The notes beneath the pieces were generated by a model. The model had not been told where the DNA came from. It ran no database searches and worked only from the letters and a program-made list of their open reading frames with translations. Positions 1-5,878 of a DNA stretch of 8,104 nucleotides are shown one piece after another; the first letter of the stretch is position 1, and each line of letters begins with the position of its first letter. Position numbers and translations under genes: made by a program. Source of the DNA: B4-G1 sp964393895 (GTDB taxonomy: Bacteria; Chloroflexota; Anaerolineae; B4-G1); the NCBI GenBank assembly GCA_964393895.1, contig CAYMWP010000177.1, forward strand, positions 1-8,104, in the 5' to 3' direction.

Positions 1-55
1 TTGTCCCCTATTCTACTCTGGAGGGCATACCGGACAAGTGTCCTAATTTTCATTT

Positions 56-206
56 GGGTGTGTTTCAAATGAGTTGGGTAAGACCTCGGAGGTCTAATGA
101 GATGTATTTTCAGGCTCAAAAACTGCCCGAATCGGCGGTTTTGGGCGAGCACAAGCTCGACAGAGACCTCCGAGGTCTAGGGTCTCTACTGAAATGAAAC
201 ACACCC
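56..206. repeat. 151-bp nested palindrome (fold-back/MITE-like repeat)
   Basis: Three nested inverted arms share one centre near 131. The outer arm is 12 bp (56-67 with 195-206, gggtgtgtttca). The middle arm is 15 bp (81-95 with 164-178, agacctcggaggtct and its exact reverse complement, each arm also nearly self-complementary). The inner arm is 9 bp with one mismatch (119-127 with 134-142). No convincing protein is encoded. A separate small palindrome, GGACA-AG-TGTCC, lies at 32-43. Similar palindromes recur in Chloroflexota genomes as I remember them, but that is recall and not a search result. Confidence 0.7.
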
Positions 207-230
207 GTTTCCTTTCAGTTAGAAACGTCC

Positions 231-311
231 AGGTGCGACGCACTTTTGCATCAAAAACGACGATTTTCGCGCGTATAACCGGACGAATCTTGAACCAAGT
301 GCGTCGCACCT
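231..311. repeat. Inverted repeat element abutting the broken kinase gene
   Basis: A 15-bp perfect inverted repeat (aggtgcgacgcactt at 231-245, reverse complement at 297-311) encloses 51 bp. Its right end forms part of the TAG stop (plus 310-312) of the truncated kinase frame, so the element's edge coincides with the point where kinase homology ends. The interior has no open frame of note. It is probably a small mobile palindromic element or the scar of an insertion or deletion. Confidence 0.7.
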
Positions 312-626
312 AACTCATTCCCACGTCATCGGCGACGGGGCCCGCAATGCGCAGCGAAAGGTTGCCGCGCATCCAGGCCCGGCTGACCTCGAGAGCACAT
401 CCCAGGCGACGGGTGACGCTCCGGCTGAACCACGCGCCCAAAAACAGCCCCACCAGCGCAGCGCCGACGGCCGCCAATACCACGTAAAACCCCCAGGCAA
501 GCTCTCCTGCAAACAGGACCCAAGCCACCCCCTCGGCCACCAGTGCCGCGATCAGAGTCACCGCCGCGTGGTGAACGTCAGCTTGTGCTGCAAGGTTATC
601 CTGGGGATACGGGCGCTGCCCCTCAT
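310..626 (-). pseudogene. Sensor histidine kinase N-terminal remnant (membrane segment plus part of HAMP), frameshifted and truncated
   Basis: The likely original start is the ATG at 626, preceded by AGGAG with 6-nt spacing. From there the frame reads MRGSARIPRITLQHKLTFT, the usual cytoplasmic lead-in of this kinase type, and then runs off frame. The next frame over continues with A-A-V-T-L-I-A-A-L, a hydrophobic stretch of about 45 residues, and a HAMP-like tail (R-G-N-L-S-L-R-I...A-D-D-V-G). One missing base near 569/570 (a lost T from an expected TAC Tyr codon) would join them. Homology stops at 310 where a palindromic repeat begins, so the rest of HAMP and the dimerisation and ATPase domains are gone. 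Taken alone, the longer in-frame reading starts at a GTG at 663 and gives 117 residues, but its first ~30 residues look unlike protein. The gene is a dead remnant. Its product would have been a membrane sensor, probably of the NarL-partner type. Confidence 0.7.
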
Positions 627-663
627 TTGAGACTCCTGATCCATAGCGCCCACATTGTATCAC

Positions 664-863
664 GATTCGCCCAGTCTGTCATCGGACGAACGGCTGAAAT
701 CTATGTTGCACTCTAGCACAAGAAGAAACCGACAGTCTCAATAGATCCAAATTTGGTCTAGTTTAGCCCCTTGTGCGCGTCATGTGAGCGCAGGAGACGG
801 TCACAGGGCCCTAAACTACCCTCGGATCTCCTGAAAGCGGTCGCCTGCCGACGCTTGGAGTGG
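664..863. other. Intergenic spacer with weak inverted repeats
   Basis: No gene is seen. TAGTTTAG (759-766) and CTAAACTA (811-818) form an 8-bp inverted repeat. On the minus strand just beyond mobA, positions 856-835 can form a short bulged hairpin (AAGCG-TCG pairing with CGA-CGCTT around GCAGG). It lacks a T run, so it is only a weak candidate for the end of the hdrA-mvhD-mobA transcript. Confidence 0.3.
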
Positions 864-1547
864 CTAGGTTAATCTGGAAGGAACTCGAGCATCGCTCCAC
901 TCCGCCCGCACCGCCTCCCACTCCTGGGGCGTGTTGACGTTGCGAAACGAGCGCAGGGCTGGGTCGAACGGGGTCACATCCTCTAAAGTAACGTAGCGCA
1001 CTCGGACATGAGGGAAGAAGGAAATGATGCGCCGCCCGTGAGCGCGGATGGCCATCTCTATCGCCGGCAGGCAGGCGCGGCGGTAAGCTCCGTGCAGAGG
1101 ATCAACATACTCCCCTCGGCGCAGCACGGCTACGTCGAATCCCTCCGCCCAGTGAGCAAAGGCTTGCAGGAGCTTGGGGTTCAGGAATGGCATATCGCAG
1201 CCCACGGCCAGGGTCAGATCGTGGGCCGCGGCCTCCAGCCCGGCGTGCAAGCCGCCCAGAACGCCCACGCCCCGGAAGCGATCCTCCACTACCGGGACTC
1301 CCAATCCGGCGTACGGCCGCGCGTCGCCTGCCACGACCAGCACCTCGGCGCACACGCTCGCCATCCGCTCGACGACGATCCCGACCAGGGGCTGGCCATC
1401 CAGTTCCAAGAAAGCCTTGTCCCGCCCCATCCTCCGGCTGGCCCCGCCTGCCAGCACGAGACCGGAGATTTGGTGATTTGGGGATGTGAGGCTTGGAGAT
1501 GTAAATGGTCTATCCGCAATGGCGCGGGTAATCTCCAAATCAAACAT
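864..1547 (-). CDS. mobA: Molybdenum cofactor guanylyltransferase MobA
   Basis: MobA transfers GMP from GTP to molybdopterin in the cytoplasm, making the guanine dinucleotide (MGD) form used by DMSO-reductase-family enzymes such as formate dehydrogenase. The nucleotide-binding signature L-A-G-G-A-S-R-R-M-G-R-D-K-A is near the N-terminus. It is followed by G-V-G-V-L-G-G, by the metal/substrate motif G-C-D-M-P-F-L, and by the C-terminal F-R-N-V-N-T-P-Q-E that closes this family. The chosen ATG (1547) overlaps the mvhD stop by 8 bp and gives 227 residues. A longer reading from 1616 would lie wholly inside mvhD. The ~30 residues before G-L-V-L-A-G-G are Ser/Pro-rich, come from low-complexity DNA and are unusual for MobA, whose conserved region normally starts within a few residues. 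GGGAG lies directly against the ATG with no spacing, so initiation probably depends on coupling to mvhD. Last gene of the hdrA operon. Confidence 0.93.
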   Translation of the reverse strand: MFDLEITRAIADRPFTSPSLTSPNHQISGLVLAGGASRRMGRDKAFLELDGQPLVGIVVERMASVCAEVLVVAGDARPYAGLGVPVVEDRFRGVGVLGGLHAGLEAAAHDLTLAVGCDMPFLNPKLLQAFAHWAEGFDVAVLRRGEYVDPLHGAYRRACLPAIEMAIRAHGRRIISFFPHVRVRYVTLEDVTPFDPALRSFRNVNTPQEWEAVRAEWSDARVPSRLT

Positions 1548-1562
1548 CTCCCAATCCAAGAT
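1464..1562. repeat. Low-complexity ggagattt/aatctcc repeat tract across the mvhD-mobA junction
   Basis: Degenerate copies of ggagatttgg run rightward from 1464 to 1500, and copies in the opposite sense (atctccaaat, catctccc) run from 1531 to 1552. The two halves form an 8-bp perfect inverted repeat (1493-1500 with 1531-1538) around a 30-nt loop. The tract encodes the C-terminal tail of MvhD and the odd N-terminal extension of MobA. It may be an intergenic repeat absorbed into both reading frames, or a hairpin affecting mobA initiation. Confidence 0.45.
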
Positions 1563-1965
1563 CAAGCGGGGGAAGCTGGCGCAGTTTGGCGGTAAAGTCT
1601 TGCACCGTCTCCACAAAAAGTCCGCCCTCGGAGGCGGAAACCCACTTGGCGAGAAAGCGCTCCGGCTCGATGCCGGTGAATTCGAGCAGCGCCTTGAGCA
1701 CCGGCATGCGGCGGGCGGTGCGGTGGTTGCCGGTGGAGTAGTGACAATCGCCGATGTGACAACCCAACATCATCACGCCGTCCGCCCCCTCCCGGAAGGT
1801 GCGAATGATCAGCTCCGGCGAGACGCGCCCGGAGCAAGGGACGCGGATGATCTTGAGATTGGGCGGGTACTTGAGCCGGCTGGCCCCCGCCAGGTCAGCG
1901 CCGGCGTAGCTGCACCAGTTACAGAGAAAACCAATGATTTTGGGTTGGTAAGCATTTTCTGTCAT
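1540..1965 (-). CDS. mvhD: MvhD-family hydrogenase/heterodisulfide reductase iron-sulfur subunit
   Basis: This is a 141-residue protein of the MvhD family, the [2Fe-2S] adaptor that passes electrons from a hydrogenase, formate dehydrogenase or NAD(P)H module to the flavin of HdrA. Five cysteines sit in the family pattern: C15 and C18 in F-L-C-N-W-C, C44 in V-P-C-S-G-R, and C69 and C74 in G-C-H-I-G-D-C-H-Y. Length matches the family. The ATG at 1965 is 11 bp after the hdrA stop and has GAGG upstream with about 9-nt spacing. A longer reading from 2106 would be antisense-like noise inside hdrA. No hydrogenase large or small subunit is nearby, so the donor is probably not a classical Mvh hydrogenase. 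The last few residues (about P-L-D-L-G-L-G-D-V) lie in low-complexity DNA. Confidence 0.92.
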   Translation of the reverse strand: MTENAYQPKIIGFLCNWCSYAGADLAGASRLKYPPNLKIIRVPCSGRVSPELIIRTFREGADGVMMLGCHIGDCHYSTGNHRTARRMPVLKALLEFTGIEPERFLAKWVSASEGGLFVETVQDFTAKLRQLPPLDLGLGDV

Positions 1966-1976
1966 TGAAACATACC

Positions 1977-3956
1977 TCAGGCCGTTACCATTTCCATCTC
2001 CCGCATCACGTTCATCGCGCCCAGCATCTCGGAGATCAACTGCCGATCGGTGAAATGACGCAGGGTGATAGCCTTGGAGGGACACGTCCCGGTGCAAGTG
2101 CCGCACCCCTTACATAGCGCCTCCATCACGTGGGCCACCTGGCGACCTCGATTCTCAACGAGTTCGATGGCCGAATAGGGACAGGTCTGGATGCACTGGG
2201 TGCAGCCCACGCACATCATCTCGTCCACCAGGGCCGTGGCCGATTCGACCGTCACCTCGCCCTGGCGGATGAAGGAGAGCACCCGCGCCGCTGCCGCCGC
2301 CCCTTGCGCTACCGACTCGGGGATGTCGCGCGGGCCCTGGGCGCAACCGGCGATGAACACGCCGTCGGTCAGTGTGGCTACCGGATCCAGCTTGGGGTGT
2401 TTCTCCTTGAACCAGCCGTCGGCGTCGCAACTGATGCTGAACAGCTTGGCTACCTCGCGCGCGTCGTGGCGCGGCTCCAGCCCGACGCTCAATATGACCA
2501 TGTCCACCGGCACGCGCATCTGCCGCGCCAGCGCCCGGTCTTCTACATAGACCGACAGCTTGCCGTCCTCCGGCAGAATCTCTGACGGGCGGCCATTGAT
2601 AAAAACGGCGCCCTCGCGTTGCAGTCGCTTGTAGAACTCTTCGTACATCTTACCACCGGTGCGCATATCAATGTAAAACTCATAGATGCGGGCAGCGGTG
2701 TGATGATAGACCAGGTGGGCCAGCTTGAGCGAGTACATGCAGCAGACCTTGGAGCAGTACTGGTTATAGTTCTCGTCCCGGCTGCCCACGCAGTGGATTA
2801 TGGCCACGCTCTCCGGCTCCGTCTTGCCATCGCGCAGGACGACGTGACCGCCGGTGGGGCCGGAGCCGGCCAACATGCGCTCGACCTCCAGGCTGGTAAA
2901 GACGTTGGGATAGACGCCATAGCCGTACTGGGAGATGCGGCCGGCGTCGAAAGGATCATAGCCGGTGGTGAGGATGATGTTGCCTACCTCGATCTCCAGA
3001 AAAGTGTCCTCCTGCTCGTAATCAATCGCCCCGGTGGGACAGACCTGTTCGCATAGCTTGCACTTGCCCTTGAGGAAAAACAGGCAGCTCTCCCGGTCAA
3101 TCACGGGCACGGCCGGCACCGCCTGGGCAAAGGGGCGATAGATCGCCTTGCGCTTTCCCAGCCCGGCGTCGAAACCCGTCTCATCCACGACCCGGCGGGG
3201 ACATTTTTCCTCACACGAGCCGCAGCCGGTACACTTATCCGCATCCACCGAGCGCGCCCGCTGACGAACGCGAACGCTAAAATTACCCACGTACCCTGAA
3301 ACCTCTTCGACCTCGCTGTAGGTCAAGAGCGTGATGTTGGGATGCCGACCGGCATCCATCATTTTGGGGCCGAGAATTCACGCGCTACAGTCGAGGGTGG
3401 GAAAGGTCTCGTCCAGTTGGGCCATGCGCCCGCCGATGGACGGCTCCCGTTCCACCAGGTAGACCGGGTAGTTGGCCTCGGCAAGTTCCAGCGCGGCCTG
3501 GATGCCCGTGATCCCCGCGCCGACGATCAGCGTGGCCGGGTTGATGGAGACCGTGTTGACGCTCAACGGTTGGTGATACCGTACCCGCGAGACGGCGGCA
3601 GCGACCAACGACTTGGCCTTTTCCGTCGCCTCTTTCCGGTCGGTATGGACCCACGAGCACTGCTCCCGGATGTTGGCCATCTCGAAATAATAGGGGTTGA
3701 TCCCCGCCTCGGCCACCGCGCGCTGGAACGTCGGTTCGTGCATGCGGGGAGTGCAGGAAGCCACCACCACGCGATCCAGCCCCCGCTCGCGGATGTCGTC
3801 CTTGATCATTTCCTGGCCCAGGCTGGAGCACATGAACTCGTAATCGCGGGCCACAGCCACACCTGGCAAGTCGGCCGCCCATTGGGCTACCCCCGCCACA
3901 TCCACCATCCCGGCGATGTTGTTCCCACAGTGACATACGTAGACGCCGATTTTCAT
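1977..3956 (-). CDS. hdrA: Selenocysteine-containing HdrA-like subunit (CoB-CoM heterodisulfide reductase subunit A family), read through TGA
   Basis: HdrA is the flavin and iron-sulfur core of Hdr complexes. In characterised systems it splits electron pairs between a high- and a low-potential acceptor. With the TGA at 3380-3378 read as Sec193, the protein is 659 residues, a normal family length. Domains in order: N-terminal Cys domain (C8, C10, C43, C68, C100); FAD-binding fold with G-A-G-I-T-G (146-151); the conserved F-P-T-L-D-C-S-A-U motif (C190, U193); an inserted ferredoxin with two cluster motifs (C242/245/248/252 and C291/299/302/306); second flavin-fold half with C389, C401, C405, C406; C-terminal ferredoxin (C582/585/588/592 and C615/618/621/625). 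The ATG at 3956 is chosen because AGGAGG (3971-3966) lies 9 nt upstream; upstream in-frame starts lack this. Without Sec readthrough only the first 192 residues would be made. mvhD follows after 11 bp. HdrB and HdrC are absent from the window. Confidence 0.93.
3332..3361 (-). promoter_or_regulatory. Bacterial SECIS element in hdrA mRNA
   Basis: On the minus strand, the segment from 3357 to 3340 folds as GGATGCC-GGTC-GGCATCC, a perfect 7-bp stem with a 4-nt loop. It starts 21 nt after the TGA, with the loop 28 nt after it. Known bacterial SECIS elements place an apical loop with an early G at about this distance, and the E. coli fdhF SECIS loop also carries GGUC, where G and U contact SelB (recalled knowledge). 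A lower helix can extend it: TGAT (3361-3358) with ATCA (3335-3332), leaving CAAC bulged. The hairpin lies within the codons for M-D-A-G-R-H-P. Confidence 0.8.
3378..3380 (-). other. In-frame TGA predicted to encode selenocysteine (Sec193 of HdrA)
   Basis: The minus strand reads GAC TGT AGC GCG TGA ATT CTC, giving D-C-S-A-(TGA)-I-L. Family members normally read D-C-S-A-C-I-L-x-P-K-M at this point, so TGA replaces a conserved Cys. The same frame continues for 465 codons after it with uninterrupted HdrA homology, and the first downstream ATG is already inside conserved sequence. A SECIS-like hairpin follows. Confidence 0.85.
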
Positions 3957-3992
3957 CGTTTCCATCCTCCTAACATTCGACAATTTGTTCGG

Positions 3993-4021
3993 TTGAATAT
4001 CCTTCTACTTGGTGGTATAAT
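3993..4021 (+). promoter_or_regulatory. Sigma-70-type promoter of the toxin-antitoxin operon
   Basis: TTGAAT (3993-3998) and a perfect TATAAT (4016-4021) are separated by 17 bp. The antitoxin ATG lies 32 bp after the -10, preceded by AGGAG (4041-4045) with 8-nt spacing. The promoter lies in the ~97-bp gap between the divergent hdrA and antitoxin starts. I see no equally clear minus-strand promoter for hdrA there. Confidence 0.75.
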
Positions 4022-4053
4022 CATCTCAAGCGCTAGAACAAGGAGAAACGGCG

Positions 4054-4305
4054 ATGAATGCCTATCAATCCGCGGCAATCAAGCAGCAAGCATATCAAGC
4101 CCTCAACAAGCTGCCCCCAGGAGGGTTTGATGAACTCGTCCATTTCCTCGACTATCTAAAATACAAGTACGAGCAAAAAATTGGGCAAGAACAAAAGGTA
4201 ATAGCGCTCAAGGGTCTCTGGGCCGATATTCCCCTTGACGTCACCGACCAAGACGTTCGTCGCCTGCGACAACAAGTCAGCGCTCAGCTTTTGCGCAAAG
4301 TGTGA
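4054..4305 (+). CDS. Putative type II antitoxin partner of the downstream PIN toxin
   Basis: An 83-residue small protein, rich in charged and Gln residues and predicted mostly helical, with the stretch L-P-P-G-G-F-D-E-L-V-H-F-L-D-Y-L-K-Y-K. This pattern resembles DUF2281-like or other short antitoxins encoded upstream of PIN-domain toxins. It is expected to bind and neutralise the toxin and to repress the shared promoter. No ribbon-helix-helix or AbrB motif is obvious by eye. A strong promoter (TATAAT at 4016-4021) and AGGAG precede the ATG. Its stop overlaps a GTG start of the toxin gene, the coupling typical of such pairs. The gene reads as more AT-rich than hdrA beside it, consistent with acquisition by transfer. 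Confidence 0.72.
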   Translation: MNAYQSAAIKQQAYQALNKLPPGGFDELVHFLDYLKYKYEQKIGQEQKVIALKGLWADIPLDVTDQDVRRLRQQVSAQLLRKV

Positions 4306-4700
4306 AAACGATGAGATTTCTGGCAGACACCGTCGCCATCATTCGTCACCTGCGGCAACATCCCGCTCTGGGTCGCCAGGCAGCGCGTATTCTGGACGAC
4401 GCCGATGCCAGCCAGCATCACATCTACCTGTCTGCCATCTCCTTGATGGAAGTGCTTTACCTGGCCGAGGCCAAGAGAATTGACGTGCCACTGAACAAGC
4501 TGGTTGACCACGTACAAAGCAGCGTGAACTATACAATTGTGCCAGTGGATACCGACATTGTCCAGACCGCTGTAGGCGTAGATGATGTCCCCGAACTACA
4601 CGACCGCATCATAGTGGCTACCGCCAAGTATCTCGACGTTCCAATCCTGAGCAGTGATGGGACGATTGCTGCCTCAAAACACGTAAAGACAATCTGGTAA
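4302..4700 (+). CDS. PIN-domain toxin (VapC-like ribonuclease)
   Basis: PIN-domain toxins are Mg-dependent endoribonucleases that cut tRNA, rRNA or mRNA when freed from their antitoxin. Starting at GTG 4302 the protein has 132 residues, the usual size. The acidic active-site residues are in place: D9 in F-L-A-D-T, E50 in S-L-M-E-V-L-Y-L, D101 in E-L-H-D-R-I-I-V-A-T-A, and D119 in L-S-S-D. The GTG overlaps the antitoxin TGA by 4 bp. An ATG at 4311 (giving M-R-F-L-A-D-T) is an equally good start, and no Shine-Dalgarno separates the two, so translation is probably coupled to the antitoxin. The gene converges with the ATPase gene and ends 24 bp from it. It looks catalytically intact. The cleavage target cannot be read from sequence. 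Confidence 0.88.
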   Translation: MKTMRFLADTVAIIRHLRQHPALGRQAARILDDADASQHHIYLSAISLMEVLYLAEAKRIDVPLNKLVDHVQSSVNYTIVPVDTDIVQTAVGVDDVPELHDRIIVATAKYLDVPILSSDGTIAASKHVKTIW

Positions 4701-4721
4701 TTCATCACGCCAGAGTTTTTT
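4693..4721 (+). terminator. Possible weak intrinsic terminator after the PIN toxin gene
   Basis: TCTGG (4693-4697) and CCAGA (4710-4714) can pair around a 12-nt loop, followed by G and six T (4716-4721). The stem is only 5 bp and overlaps the toxin stop codon. The position between convergent genes suits a terminator. Confidence 0.35.
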
Positions 4722-4724
4722 CCT

Positions 4725-5648
4725 CTATCCAAAAAGGAATCCTTCCACTTCCGCCAGCCGCGCCACGCCCTTGACCTCGTAGGGCAAGAGCGGCAACTTG
4801 ACCAGCGTCAACTGCGCGCTGTACTCGCGGCGCAGCATCTCGATGTACGGACGCTGCATCTCAAAGCGCTGCCGGAGAAAATCACAGTCCGCGTCCACGA
4901 TCACGTCGTTGACGATCATATAATGGACGTCCAAGCCGTGTTCGGCCAATTCCCCGAGCACGCGCCGGCTCTGGTAAACGCCCAGCGCCTCGGGGATAGT
5001 GACCATGATAAACTCGACACTGACCGGATCGCTAAAGAAGCGCATGGTCTGCTCCGATAGCTCCTTCCAACTGGCGATGATCTCCAAAAATGGCGTCTGA
5101 GAAAGCTTGAGCGTATCCTGCACCCCCAGATAGACTCTGGGGGCCACCCGTAGGTGTTCGATGAAGCGGCCCGGCATACCGAGCAAGCGCAGCGTATCGC
5201 CCGCCGGGGCCGTGTCCCAAACGATCAAGTCGTACTGCCCGTCCCGGATGCGCTCCAGGATGTAATCGAGCATGAACTCTTCCTGGATGCCCGGCGCCAT
5301 CGCCACGTAGTCAACGATCTCGTCGTAGGGCAAATCCACCAACGCGGATGCTGCCTGGTAGATTTCCGGTCCGAATTTCTCCTTCCAGCGGCGCATCACC
5401 TCGTCGGGGTCAATCTCCAGGGCATGGAGGCTCTCCACTCCCGGCACTGCCTTTTCCGTCGGGCCGATCTCGGTCTCAAAGATGTCCGAGAGAGAGGGGG
5501 TGAGGTCGCTGGATACGATGAGCGTCTGCCGGCCGGCGCGGGCATAGTGGAGCGCGGTCGCCGCCGAGGAGGTGGTCTTGCCCACCCCACCCTTGCCGCC
5601 GAACATGAGCACACGCTTGTTGGTTTGATCTAGGGTTGAAAGAGACAC
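4725..5648 (-). CDS. ArsA/Get3-family ATPase
   Basis: A 307-residue soluble SIMIBI-class ATPase. The deviant Walker A G-G-K-G-G-V-G-K-T-T is at 17-26, the switch I-like S-S-D-L-T-P-S-L-S-D-I-F at 46-57, and the Walker B/switch II W-D-T-A-P-A-G-D-T-L-R-L-L at 144-156, all hallmarks of ArsA/Get3. It is a single-ATPase-domain form, half the length of the duplicated E. coli ArsA. Only one cysteine is seen (C255), so the three-Cys arsenite site and the Get3 zinc CxxC are absent, and an arsenite-pump or tail-anchor role is not supported. A cofactor- or metal-insertion or membrane-protein-targeting role is possible but unproven. The GTG start (5648) overlaps the upstream DUF2283 stop by one base, with AGG about 6 nt before it. 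The ATG at 5606 is too late because it would remove the first beta strand. Confidence 0.88.
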   Translation of the reverse strand: MSLSTLDQTNKRVLMFGGKGGVGKTTSSAATALHYARAGRQTLIVSSDLTPSLSDIFETEIGPTEKAVPGVESLHALEIDPDEVMRRWKEKFGPEIYQAASALVDLPYDEIVDYVAMAPGIQEEFMLDYILERIRDGQYDLIVWDTAPAGDTLRLLGMPGRFIEHLRVAPRVYLGVQDTLKLSQTPFLEIIASWKELSEQTMRFFSDPVSVEFIMVTIPEALGVYQSRRVLGELAEHGLDVHYMIVNDVIVDADCDFLRQRFEMQRPYIEMLRREYSAQLTLVKLPLLPYEVKGVARLAEVEGFLFG

Positions 5649-5878
5649 TACAAACCTGCTCCGACCAACTCGGCTGCTTTCCCAATGTTCAACGTGACCG
5701 TGGTCAAGTCCTCCATTTCAAGGTGGCGAGACACGAAAAGAATCTCAATTCCCAGAGGAATGTCTTTCTCATCTACGTCCACAAAGATATACTTGCTCAC
5801 GTCCAGTGTATCGGCCACTTCTCCCTCTTTTAACTGAACGTAAATCGCATCCGCTTGCGGGTCATAATCTATTTTCAT
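5648..5878 (-). CDS. DUF2283 domain protein
   Basis: A 76-residue DUF2283-family protein of unknown function. It has the opening M-K-I-D-Y-D-P-Q-A-D-A-I-Y-V-Q-L and the later D-V-D-E-K-D-I-P-L-G-I-E-I-L, which together mark the family. The ATG at 5878 overlaps the stop of the upstream DUF4258 gene by one base (TGATG), and AAGGAAGG lies 5 nt before it. A GTG one codon earlier is less likely. DUF2283 genes often sit beside DUF4258 genes in pairs that resemble toxin-antitoxin modules, so an antitoxin-like role is an inference from pairing only. The stop also overlaps the ATPase start, so the three genes are probably co-translated. Confidence 0.85.
   Translation of the reverse strand: MKIDYDPQADAIYVQLKEGEVADTLDVSKYIFVDVDEKDIPLGIEILFVSRHLEMEDLTTVTLNIGKAAELVGAGL

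Noticed and set aside
94..309. Minus-strand frame of 71 codons
   Set aside because: It translates the two palindromic repeats and shows no protein-like pattern.
1008..1595. Plus-strand open frame of 195 codons
   Set aside because: It is antisense to mobA, whose motifs are clear.
1977..3983. Two separate proteins (a 201-residue N-terminal flavoprotein and a 461-residue ferredoxin-type protein), or an hdrA pseudogene split by a nonsense mutation
   Set aside because: Same frame, no ribosome binding site before the downstream ATG, TGA at the conserved Cys codon, and a SECIS-like hairpin directly after. The rest of the gene shows no decay.
3957..4053. Minus-strand promoter for hdrA
   Set aside because: A TTGAGA-like box (4029-4024 on the minus strand) has no acceptable -10 at 16-18 bp, so no call was made.
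3342..4130. Plus-strand open frame of 262 codons
   Set aside because: It is antisense to the N-terminal half of hdrA, its translation matches nothing I recognise, and it runs across the toxin-antitoxin promoter.
4725..5648. Arsenic resistance operon
   Set aside because: There is no arsB, arsC, arsD or arsR nearby, and the ATPase lacks the arsenite-binding cysteines.
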